A stretch of 64,000 nucleotides of DNA, from the NCBI GenBank assembly GCA_965658965.1, contig CBFHVV010000001.1, positions 22,139-86,138 of the forward strand. Direction: 5' to 3'. A program made the position numbers and the translations under genes. Under the pieces are notes generated by a model. It searched no databases, was not told the DNA's origin, and saw only the letters and a program-made list of their open reading frames with translations. Shown in pieces: positions 33,837-41,957 of the stretch (its first letter is position 1; every line of letters begins with the position of its first letter). Source of the DNA: Croceimicrobium sp965658965 (GTDB lineage: Bacteria > Bacteroidota > Bacteroidia > Flavobacteriales > Schleiferiaceae).

Positions 33837-36545
33837 CTATTTAGCGGTAACAATTTGAATCTTGCAGTTTACAGAATTACTGCCTTTCCGCAGGTTTAGA
33901 ATATAAGATCCCGCTTCTAAATTGGGAAGGTTTAGTCTTTTCATGGCGCCTGATTTTTTAGACCAACGATCCTCTAAAACAGTTTTACCTTGTAAATTAT
34001 AGAGGCTAATTTCCCAAATGCCATCTTCTTGGCCTTCTATATTAATAAAGTTGCTGGCAAGGTTAGGATAAACATTAAAGGTGGGCGCTTCTTGGCTTAA
34101 AGCCTGCTCCTCTAGGCCAATGCCACCTGCAAACTGGGCGGTATAAACACCGCGGCCATGGGTGGCAGCCATAATGGTACGATCGCTCTGGCGCAATTGT
34201 AGCATATCTACTCTTACATTGGCTAAACCGTTGTTCGAAGGGCTCCAGTTAGGCGAGGCATCCATAAAGTTAGTGGTTTCCCACACACCTAATTCAGTCG
34301 CTATTAGTACGTTATTGGTGTCCACGGGATTAAACAAAGCCCACCGAACCGGCATGTCAGGTAAATCCCCTTCCTTTATTTGCCAGTTTTGCCCACCATC
34401 ATTCGTATAAAAAATCGAAGGAATTCCATAGTTGGCATAAGTGACCATAAGCTCATCTTCATTGCGACCAATTTGAGTGCAGCTTAAATACCCTGCAGGG
34501 AAATTGCTACCCGTAATTTCGTTTATTATTTCAGGGCTTGAACCATCGGCATGATCCACTCTAAAAAGTTTTCCCGAGCCACCTGCCACGAAAATTGTAG
34601 AAGCGGTGTCTGAATAAGGGGATACTTTGATGTTGGTGGCGCTGCCTCCTAAGCGTCGGATTTCCAAATCTTCCTCAATTACACTGGCATCAGCATTTTT
34701 ATAGCGATAGATATTTCTCGCATCTTGGCAAGCATAAAGAATCTTTCGGTCAGAATCGTAATCTGCGGGATTGATAAAGCGACCGTCTCCATTATTAATA
34801 AAACGATTGCCGAATGAATTGCCCGCATTAAAAGAACGCCAATAAGCATTGTACACGTAGCTGGTAATTTGGAAATTAGAGTTAAACTCATCAATAAAAC
34901 AATAGGCACCATCTCCGCCCGTGGCCCGATCGGTTATACCTAGGCCAGCCTGGTTAAATCTTTCAGTACCGTTGTCTTGCGAGCCAGCCAACATATTATT
35001 AGAACCGCTCTCAGGAGCAATGGCGCCGGCATAGTATTGAGTTACATTGTAAGCATCATTACGTTCGGTAAAGTTTGGAAAAGAGCTATTGAAATTATTG
35101 GAGTAAGTTACGCCGCCATCGTGGCCAGCAAGTATTTCGGAAGAGGAGCCTGGTTTAAATATAAACTGATGCTGGTCTGCATGCACGTAGGGATAGCCAA
35201 AACCGCCATACCAATGCGACAATTGCTGCCAAGTGTTTCCAGTGTCCTGGGAACGGAAAATATTAATGCCGCCAACTACTACTGTACTTTCGTCATTCGG
35301 ATCAACTTGAGCAATTAAATCGTACCAGGCTTGGCCACGGGTAAAGTCGCTTGCAGGAATTCCTGGGTCATCGTCGTTGGGTTCAATTAAATTTTCCCAA
35401 GTATTGCCCGAGTCCGTGCTACGTGATAGTTTATCGAGTACACCATTTTTCTCAATCATGGCATAAATAAAGGCAGCATTACTGGGTGCAACGGCTAGCT
35501 CAACTCTTTCGCCGTCGGTATTTCTAACACGGGTAAAGTTTAAACCATCATCGCTAAAAAGAATATCACCTCCGCCACTAGGCCCATTTGAATTAATGGC
35601 ATTAACGGTACCTACCCAAATACGGTTATCAGCACCGATTTCGATATCGCCCACAGCGAAGTTGTAATTGGCGCCCGGTATATTAGGCATTACTTGAGTA
35701 AAGCTTTGACCACCATCGGTAGAGCGGAAAAGACCTTCGTCGCCTACTTGTGCGGTAAAGCCTTCGTAATCTGTATTGCGCACGGCAACGTAAAGTACAC
35801 CCTGACCATTTTCGTTTCGGACGGTAATATCGCGGATAAACTTCATATTGGTGCTGCTACTCAGTTGACTCCAATTAAGTCCTCCATCAGTACTTTTGAA
35901 AATACCATCTCCCATGGTACCTGACGTTGACCCGAAGCCTTCACCGGTACCTACGTAAAACACCTGCGTATTAGTGGGGTCGTGAGTAATTGCTGTAACC
36001 GACAGAGTTTTCCAAAAGTCATTTACTGGAACCCATGGGCTAAAGGCATTAACAATGTTTGTATTATACCATAAGCCGCCAGTTACACCACCTGCCCATA
36101 CTTTCTCTAAATTAGGATCATTGGGATCGTACATAATCGCTCTGGTTCTGCCGCCAACATCATAGGGGCCGCGTTCTTCCCAAATTAAGTCGGAGCTACC
36201 TGTGTCTAAACCAGCATTTTTCATACTGAACTCAGCCGCGGCTGCCTTGATGCGACTTTTTGCTAATTGTAATTTTTCGGGAGTCGGGTGACCAAGAGCC
36301 GGATCCATAGTCATGATAAAATTCTGTTGCCAGGCTAAATCTGGTCGGTCGGCTTTAGGACTTTTTTCCCATTCTTCTATGTCAATGTTCCTAGCATCAT
36401 CATTATATGGATGGCTTGCTAAAAATTCTTCATACTGCTCAAATCTATCGGGCTGCTTATCTGATGTTTCTAGAGGATTAGCCAAAATAACGATGAGGGA
36501 TACACCTATTAGTAGGGCTGAAGTCCAAGCAATTGTCTTCTTCAT
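33837..36545 (-). CDS. Secreted BNR/sortilin-like repeat protein with T9SS sorting domain
   Basis: 902 residues. An N-terminal hydrophobic segment is followed by repeats of a beta-propeller type typical of BNR/VPS10-like exo-proteins: FKSTDGGLNWSQL, FRSTDGGQSFTQV, LSRSTDSGNTWENL, FRSQDTGNTWQQL, FYTNDGGQNWQIK (S/T-x-D-x-G-x-x-W). The C-terminal ~80 residues are a type A T9SS domain (FNVYPNLASNFINIEG, LEAGSYILNLRKG), here with NLAS in place of the more usual NP. The protein should be secreted to the cell surface or medium. Role could be a hydrolase or adhesin; no catalytic motif is clear. Confidence 0.82.
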   Translation of the reverse strand: MKKTIAWTSALLIGVSLIVILANPLETSDKQPDRFEQYEEFLASHPYNDDARNIDIEEWEKSPKADRPDLAWQQNFIMTMDPALGHPTPEKLQLAKSRIKAAAAEFSMKNAGLDTGSSDLIWEERGPYDVGGRTRAIMYDPNDPNLEKVWAGGVTGGLWYNTNIVNAFSPWVPVNDFWKTLSVTAITHDPTNTQVFYVGTGEGFGSTSGTMGDGIFKSTDGGLNWSQLSSSTNMKFIRDITVRNENGQGVLYVAVRNTDYEGFTAQVGDEGLFRSTDGGQSFTQVMPNIPGANYNFAVGDIEIGADNRIWVGTVNAINSNGPSGGGDILFSDDGLNFTRVRNTDGERVELAVAPSNAAFIYAMIEKNGVLDKLSRSTDSGNTWENLIEPNDDDPGIPASDFTRGQAWYDLIAQVDPNDESTVVVGGINIFRSQDTGNTWQQLSHWYGGFGYPYVHADQHQFIFKPGSSSEILAGHDGGVTYSNNFNSSFPNFTERNDAYNVTQYYAGAIAPESGSNNMLAGSQDNGTERFNQAGLGITDRATGGDGAYCFIDEFNSNFQITSYVYNAYWRSFNAGNSFGNRFINNGDGRFINPADYDSDRKILYACQDARNIYRYKNADASVIEEDLEIRRLGGSATNIKVSPYSDTASTIFVAGGSGKLFRVDHADGSSPEIINEITGSNFPAGYLSCTQIGRNEDELMVTYANYGIPSIFYTNDGGQNWQIKEGDLPDMPVRWALFNPVDTNNVLIATELGVWETTNFMDASPNWSPSNNGLANVRVDMLQLRQSDRTIMAATHGRGVYTAQFAGGIGLEEQALSQEAPTFNVYPNLASNFINIEGQEDGIWEISLYNLQGKTVLEDRWSKKSGAMKRLNLPNLEAGSYILNLRKGSNSVNCKIQIVTAK

Positions 36546-36687
36546 AAATGCTTCAAAATTCTTAAAAGGGCTTAAATCGGTCGCGCTAAAATAGTAGACC
36601 TAGGTCATTTCGCGCTCAATTATAACGTATTAAGTCTCTTTAAGTTTGGAAGCCAGGGTTTTGTGTTTGTAAATCAATAAGTTAGAC

Positions 36688-38460
36688 TTAACTAAACTCC
36701 ATAAGTTTACGCCGATACACTGAGAATAGTTTACTCTTGCTTACGAAGCCAAGGTATTTCCCATTTTCAATTACGGGTAGATTCCAGGCGCCACTCGATT
36801 GAAATTTCTTCATAACGGCAGACATATCTTCTTTAATATCGACTACCGCTGGTGGCGGGCTCATTAGTTCTGAAACGTAGGTATTTTCGTAAAGGTTATG
36901 ATCGAACATGATGGTGCGGAAGTCATCCAGAGTAAGAACGCCAACCAAAACGTTTTCCTCGTCAATAACAGGAAAGAGATTTCGCTTTGAGCGACTCACC
37001 ACTTTAACCAGTTCGCCTAAAGTATATTCTGGCTTTACTTTTTTGAAGTCTTTCTCAACAACGCTGGCAATGTTTAGCAGGGTAAGAATAGCTTGATCTT
37101 TATTATGAGTTAATAAATCGCCCCGCTTGGCTAATTGCATGGTGTATATAGAATGCGGTAAAATGCTGCGTGTAACGAGGTAGGAGCTTGCCGATACCGT
37201 CATTAAGGGTAGAAAGAGGTCGTAGCCCGCTGTGATTTCGGCTATCATAAATATAGCTGTTAGGGGCGCATGCAGTACCCCAGCCATAAGTCCTGCCATA
37301 CCCACTAGAGAAAAGTTAGTGGTGCTTATTTCGCTCAAGCCGCTTAGATTAATGAGATAGGCGAAAGCAAAACCCAAGGTAGAACCAACAAATAAAGAGG
37401 GCGCGAAAATACCGCCAATACCACCAGCGCCAATAGTAAAAACGGAGGCGAAAATTTTAAGAAAGACCAGCCCAAGTAATAATGCGATAATTATATACGG
37501 CCCGCTAAACCAGTCGTAAAGTAAGCTTTGATTGACAATCGATTCAATTTCACCATTTAACAAGGCATTAATGGTTTCATAGCCTTCTCCGTAAAGGGGG
37601 GGCACTAACCAAATTAGCAGGCCTAATGATAAACCGCCGAAAAGCACTTTTTGCCACGCACTTCTTATGCCACTAAAAAAATCATCGAAGTAAAAGTAGA
37701 CTTTAGTGAAGTACACTGAGGCCAAAGCTGTAAGCACACCAAGCAAAGCGTAATAAGGCAAGTTGCTAATATCGAATGCGATTAGTGATTTATAATGGAA
37801 TAGGTAATCGTTGCCTTGAATAAAAATAGAGGTAACGGCACCAGAAACCGAAGCGAGTAGAAGCGGCACCAGAGAAGCAAGAGTTAAGTCGAGGCTAAAG
37901 ATTTCAATGGTAAAAATAATAGCAGCAATAGGGGCATTAAAGATCGAAGCGATGGCGCCAGCAGTGGCGCAGCCCATTAAAAGAATGCGCTGCCTAAAAT
38001 TGAGGTGCATCATTCTTCCTAAATTGGAGCCAATAGCAGAACCAGTACCAACGGTGGGACCCTCTAGTCCAACTGAGCCACCAAAGCCTACGGTAAAAGT
38101 AGAAGTAATTAGGTAGGCGTAGGTTTTATAAAGCTGCAAGAAACCACTGCGACGGGAAATTGCATACAAAGTAGAGGGTATGCCTTCTGAGATGGGTTTG
38201 TTAATGATACGCTTCACAATTAAAGTTAGCGCGATACCAATTAAAGGGAAGGCAAAGTAGTAGAGGTTAAAGTACTGATCCAAAAAATCGCTGCGTAGCA
38301 ATTCTTGAATAAAGTGAGTGGTGTTCTTTAATACCACCGCTACTAAACCAGTTATAAAGCCTACTAAAATACTGAGGATAAGCACAAATCGCTCTTGCGA
38401 AATATGTTTTGCCCGCCAAAGAAGGAATTTTCCGAGTATTGATTTAGGCTTTGCCTGCAT
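36688..38460 (-). CDS. ClC-type chloride channel/antiporter with CBS pair
   Basis: 590 residues. The membrane domain (~20-430) contains the ClC filter motifs: GFGGSVGLEGPTVGTGSAIG (with the gating Glu in GLEGP), then GAGGIGGIFAPSLFVG. Two CBS domains follow (~455-585: YTLGELVKVVSRSKRN, LVGVLTLDDFR, MSAVMKKFQSSGAW). Presence of the gating Glu fits either a H+/Cl- exchanger or a channel. Its ATG shares one base with the aspS stop (TAATG at 38458-38462), which makes an aspS-clc operon. Confidence 0.9.
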   Translation of the reverse strand: MQAKPKSILGKFLLWRAKHISQERFVLILSILVGFITGLVAVVLKNTTHFIQELLRSDFLDQYFNLYYFAFPLIGIALTLIVKRIINKPISEGIPSTLYAISRRSGFLQLYKTYAYLITSTFTVGFGGSVGLEGPTVGTGSAIGSNLGRMMHLNFRQRILLMGCATAGAIASIFNAPIAAIIFTIEIFSLDLTLASLVPLLLASVSGAVTSIFIQGNDYLFHYKSLIAFDISNLPYYALLGVLTALASVYFTKVYFYFDDFFSGIRSAWQKVLFGGLSLGLLIWLVPPLYGEGYETINALLNGEIESIVNQSLLYDWFSGPYIIIALLLGLVFLKIFASVFTIGAGGIGGIFAPSLFVGSTLGFAFAYLINLSGLSEISTTNFSLVGMAGLMAGVLHAPLTAIFMIAEITAGYDLFLPLMTVSASSYLVTRSILPHSIYTMQLAKRGDLLTHNKDQAILTLLNIASVVEKDFKKVKPEYTLGELVKVVSRSKRNLFPVIDEENVLVGVLTLDDFRTIMFDHNLYENTYVSELMSPPPAVVDIKEDMSAVMKKFQSSGAWNLPVIENGKYLGFVSKSKLFSVYRRKLMEFS

Positions 38461-40214
38461 TAGTTGTCTTTCTCCTCTAAGGCGATTCCCAATTCTTTTA
38501 ACTGTTCGGCGTCAATAGAAGAGGGGCTATTGATCATTAAATCTCGACCCGAATTATTTTTTGGGAAAGCAATAAAATCACGGATAGTTTCCGATCCGCC
38601 TAATAAAGCTACTAAGCGATCAAAGCCAAAGGCAATACCTCCGTGTGGCGGAGCACCGTATTCGAAAGCATCCATTAAAAACCCAAATTGAGCTTTGGCC
38701 TCTTCTGGGCTAAAGCCCAATACTTCAAACATGCGGCTTTGCACCTTACGATCGTGAATACGAATAGAACCTCCACCAATTTCATTACCGTTTAAAACGA
38801 TGTCGTAGGCATTAGCACGTACTTTGCCCGGATCGCTTTCCAGCAGATGCATATCTTCTGCTTTTGGAGAGGTGAAAGGATGGTGCATAGCGTGAAAACG
38901 ACCGCTTTCTTCATCCCATTCTAATAGGGGAAAGTCAACTACCCAAAGGGGTGCATATTCATCACTCTTACGCAGGCCTAATTGCTCAGCCATGTATAAG
39001 CGCAATTCGCTCATTGCCTTGCGTGTTTTAGTTTCCCCGCCGGCTAAAATTAAGATTAAGTCGCCTGGCTTAGAGTTACAGGCTTGATGCCATTTGGCTT
39101 GCTCCTCTTCGTTAAAGAACTTATCGACAGAAGATTTAAAGCTTCCATCTTCATTGTATTTTGACCAAATAACGCCGTTCATGCCAATCTGCGGACGCTT
39201 TGCCCAAGCGGTAATGGCATCTAGTTGTTTACGAGAGTAGCTGGCGCAATTTTCGGCAGAAATAGCCAAAACGGTTTCGGCCTCATCAAAGACCTTAAAG
39301 CCTTTGTTTTTAACCAGTTCGCTCAAAGTATTTAGCTTCATATCGAAGCGAATATCTGGCTTGTCATTGCCGTATTGCTCCATAGCATCGGCATAGCTAA
39401 GCACGGGGAAATTCTCCACCTCAATACCCTTTATATCTTTAAGCAGTGATTTTACAAATTTCTCAAAGGTGCGTAATACATCTGCTTGTTCTACAAATGC
39501 CATTTCGCAGTCAATTTGGGTAAACTCGGGTTGGCGATCGGCGCGTAGGTCTTCATCCCTAAAGCACCTTACAATCTGATAATAGCGGTCATAACCCGAA
39601 ACCATCAAGAGCTGCTTAAAGGTCTGAGGCGATTGAGGCAAGGCGTAAAATTGTCCCTCATTCATACGGGAAGGAACTACAAAATCGCGTGCTCCTTCGG
39701 GAGTGGATTTAATGAGGTAAGGAGTTTCAATTTCCAAGAAGTCGGCACTATTTAAAAAAGTGCGAGCGGCTTGCGCCACTTTATGGCGAAGCATAATATT
39801 TTTCTTGACTGGCTCGCGACGTAAATCGAGATAACGATATTTCATGCGAAGCTCTTCGCCTCCGTCGCTTTCCTCCTCAATGGTGAAAGGCGGTGTTAAA
39901 GAGCTGTTTAGCACTTCGAGGCTCAGAACTTTTATTTCAATTTCGCCAGTCGCGATTTTTAGATTTTTATTCTCTCGCTCTAATACTTCGCCTTTTACAC
40001 TTATCACGTATTCTCTACCTAACTTACTGGCTTGTTGCAGAAGCGTAGGATCCCAGCCATCATTAAAGGCTAATTGAGTTATTCCATAGCGATCACGTAA
40101 GTCTATAAAGGTCATCCCCGAAAGGTTTCTAATCTTTTGCACCCAACCGCTTAGCGTAACTTCTTGTCCAATAAATGAGGCGTTTAACTGCCCACAGGTA
40201 TGAGATCGATACAT
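38460..40214 (-). CDS. aspS: Aspartyl-tRNA synthetase
   Basis: 584 residues from the ATG at 40214 (MYRSHTCGQL); a frame 7 codons longer is open but is unlikely since the -7 element lies there. Class II synthetase: N-terminal OB-fold anticodon-binding domain (GWVQKIRNLSGMTFIDLRDR in part), motif 2 region RCFRDEDLRADRQPEFTQID, GAD insertion domain, and motif 3 GIAFGFDRLVALL. The bacterial-type length fits. It charges tRNA-Asp. Essential gene, first in an operon with the ClC gene. Confidence 0.95.
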   Translation of the reverse strand: MYRSHTCGQLNASFIGQEVTLSGWVQKIRNLSGMTFIDLRDRYGITQLAFNDGWDPTLLQQASKLGREYVISVKGEVLERENKNLKIATGEIEIKVLSLEVLNSSLTPPFTIEEESDGGEELRMKYRYLDLRREPVKKNIMLRHKVAQAARTFLNSADFLEIETPYLIKSTPEGARDFVVPSRMNEGQFYALPQSPQTFKQLLMVSGYDRYYQIVRCFRDEDLRADRQPEFTQIDCEMAFVEQADVLRTFEKFVKSLLKDIKGIEVENFPVLSYADAMEQYGNDKPDIRFDMKLNTLSELVKNKGFKVFDEAETVLAISAENCASYSRKQLDAITAWAKRPQIGMNGVIWSKYNEDGSFKSSVDKFFNEEEQAKWHQACNSKPGDLILILAGGETKTRKAMSELRLYMAEQLGLRKSDEYAPLWVVDFPLLEWDEESGRFHAMHHPFTSPKAEDMHLLESDPGKVRANAYDIVLNGNEIGGGSIRIHDRKVQSRMFEVLGFSPEEAKAQFGFLMDAFEYGAPPHGGIAFGFDRLVALLGGSETIRDFIAFPKNNSGRDLMINSPSSIDAEQLKELGIALEEKDN

Positions 40215-40232
40215 GTAATAATATTTAGCCGG

Positions 40233-40240
40233 CAAAATTA
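40233..40240 (-). promoter_or_regulatory. Predicted -7 element of aspS
   Basis: On the minus strand TAATTTTG matches TAnnTTTG exactly, 18 nt before the chosen ATG. Confidence 0.5.
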
Positions 40241-40301
40241 CAATATCTATAGGCTTCCCTATTTTTGAAGCGCTTTAATTAGCAAAAATTTTAAAGCTAT
40301 T

Positions 40302-40742
40302 ATGATAGAGCCATTTGATGATGCTTATTTTATGCGACAAGCTTTGGCAGAAGCGCAACTAGCCATGGAAGAGGATGAAATTCCTGTTGGAGCAGTAGTG
40401 GTTAGCAAAGGAAAAATAATAGGCCGGGGTCGGAATCAAACCGAACGATTATTAGACGTTACGGCACATGCAGAAATTTTGGCCATCTCGGCGGCAGCCA
40501 ATTACTTAGGGGCAAAATATTTGAGAGACTGTACTTTGTATGTCACCTTAGAGCCTTGTAATATGTGTGCGGGGGCTTTATTTTGGTCGCAAATAGGCAA
40601 GGTGGTGTACGGCGCCGACGATGAAAAAAGAGGCTTCTTGAAGGAGGGGGCAAAATTGCACCCCAAAACCAAACTAATTGGGCCCATTATGCGTTACGAA
40701 TGTAGTGAACTTTTAAAGCAATTTTTTAGGGGGAAAAGGTAG
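40302..40742 (+). CDS. tadA: tRNA-specific adenosine deaminase
   Basis: 146 residues. Zinc-deaminase motifs are intact: TAHAEILAIS with the His-Ala-Glu (~52-54) and PCNMCAGAL with the paired Cys (~86-89). IPVGAVVV precedes them. TadA converts A34 to inosine in tRNA-Arg(ACG). It is divergent from aspS. Confidence 0.92.
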   Translation: MIEPFDDAYFMRQALAEAQLAMEEDEIPVGAVVVSKGKIIGRGRNQTERLLDVTAHAEILAISAAANYLGAKYLRDCTLYVTLEPCNMCAGALFWSQIGKVVYGADDEKRGFLKEGAKLHPKTKLIGPIMRYECSELLKQFFRGKR

Positions 40743-40793
40743 ATTTTAAAATGTCACAAAGTTTTATTACCTTATAGCTCAATTCTTGAAAAA

Positions 40794-41276
40794 ATGTTTG
40801 TCACCAATCTACAAATTCGCAAAACACTACAACTCGCCCCAATAGCGTTGTTAACTTTAATTATTGCAGATTTAGTACTGTTATTCGTACCCGGCTTTTT
40901 GGGAGGTTTAGCTTTAAATGGTTACCTCAGTACTATTATCACATTAGCAATTGTTGTTTTTTACGCCTATTTCGGGTTTCCAATGTTTAGCTTTAATGCA
41001 GAAAGCGATCGTATTAAAATTAAATCGCACTTGGCCTTAAGTACCCTTTTCGGCAAAACCTTGTCGGTGCCGAAAATGAATATCACCGACTTGAAAATTG
41101 ACTTAAGTGGCTACCGTAAAAAGTTAGTGATCAGCTATATTAATTCGGAGGGTAAAGAAGTGTCGGATAAGTTTTCTATTACCATTCTTAGTAACCGTAA
41201 GCTTAAAATGCTTGAAAAGGCGGTGAAGAGCTTTGAGCAGGAAAAGTCACCTGCTAACTTGCATTTTTTCATCTAA
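40794..41276 (+). CDS. Small membrane protein of unknown function (PH-like tail)
   Basis: 160 residues. Two hydrophobic helices (~15-35 and ~43-65) are followed by a soluble domain with FNAESDRIKIKSHLALS, LSGYRKKLVISYINSEGK and a helix at the end (KLKMLEKAVKSFEQ). The arrangement resembles the protein at 385-894 but I cannot prove homology. Separated by 51 nt from tadA. No function known. Confidence 0.65.
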   Translation: MFVTNLQIRKTLQLAPIALLTLIIADLVLLFVPGFLGGLALNGYLSTIITLAIVVFYAYFGFPMFSFNAESDRIKIKSHLALSTLFGKTLSVPKMNITDLKIDLSGYRKKLVISYINSEGKEVSDKFSITILSNRKLKMLEKAVKSFEQEKSPANLHFFI

Positions 41277-41336
41277 TTAATAGTCCTAAGCTATTTTACC
41301 ATAGTTCTCACTTTTAGTGCAGAGCATGAATAATTG

Positions 41337-41344
41337 TACCTTTG
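41337..41344 (+). promoter_or_regulatory. Predicted -7 element of the bacilliredoxin gene
   Basis: TACCTTTG matches TAnnTTTG exactly, 22 nt before the ATG at 41367; a TTTTAG lies about 21 nt upstream as a weak -33 candidate. Confidence 0.5.
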
Positions 41345-41366
41345 TAATCCAAAAATTATAAAGCAT

Positions 41367-41777
41367 ATGTACCCAGAAGATATCATCGCCCCAATGCGCG
41401 CCGACCTAAGTCAATTAGGCGTGATTGAAACAAAAACAAAAGAAGAAGTAGAAAGCAATATTAAGGCAGAAGGAACCACTTTGGTGGTAATTAATTCTGT
41501 TTGTGGTTGCGCGGCAGCAAATGCGCGCCCAGCGGTAAAAATGGCTTCTCAGCATAGCAAATTACCCAACCGCATGATAACGGCCTTTGCTGGCAATGAT
41601 ACCGATGCGGTTAATACAGCACGTGCCATGATGGCGCCATTTCCACCATCTTCTCCTAGTATCGCATTATTTAAGGATGGGAATTTAGTGCACATGATCG
41701 AGCGTCACCACATTGAGGGTCGCGCTGCAGAAGCGATTGCCGAGAATATCAAAATGGCCTTCGACGAGTATTGTTAA
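41367..41777 (+). CDS. BrxA/BrxB family bacilliredoxin
   Basis: 136 residues from the ATG at 41367, the usual length for the family; the open frame extends 11 codons upstream but across the -7 element. The active site is CGC: Cys46 and Cys48 in NSVCGCAAANARPAV. In Firmicutes these proteins remove bacillithiol from mixed disulfides; Bacteroidota homologues are likely thiol-disulfide reductases with a thiol partner that is not established. A terminator follows. Confidence 0.88.
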   Translation: MYPEDIIAPMRADLSQLGVIETKTKEEVESNIKAEGTTLVVINSVCGCAAANARPAVKMASQHSKLPNRMITAFAGNDTDAVNTARAMMAPFPPSSPSIALFKDGNLVHMIERHHIEGRAAEAIAENIKMAFDEYC

Positions 41778-41800
41778 ATTCGGAAAAGCTTTTATAAGTA

Positions 41801-41832
41801 AGCCGCTTATCGCTAGATAAGCGGCTTTTTTT
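41801..41832 (+). terminator. Rho-independent terminator after the bacilliredoxin gene
   Basis: Perfect stem AGCCGCTTAT / ATAAGCGGCT with a CGCTAG loop, followed by seven T. Confidence 0.92.
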
Positions 41833-41902
41833 ATGATCTAGAAGGAAGACCGAGGAAACTAATTTTAAGGTTCAAAGGATAGTACAAAGCGCCTGATAGG
41901 CC

Positions 41903-41936
41903 AAAAAAAAAGCCCGACCTTAATAGGCCGGGCTTT
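41903..41936 (-). terminator. Rho-independent terminator after the binding-protein gene (minus strand)
   Basis: Stem AAAGCCCGACC / GGCCGGGCTTT (one G-U) with a short TTAATA loop; the minus strand then runs into T's (A run 41903-41911). Confidence 0.88.
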
Positions 41937-41957
41937 ACAATTAGATAGAAAAGAAGC

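Noticed and set aside
36640..36690. AGTTA-GACT-TAACT as terminator for the ClC gene
   Set aside because: Stem of only five weak pairs and no T run on the minus strand.
41860..41900. tRNA-like GGTTCAAAGGAT sequence
   Set aside because: No acceptor or anticodon stem can be drawn around it; no tRNA gene was seen anywhere in the window.
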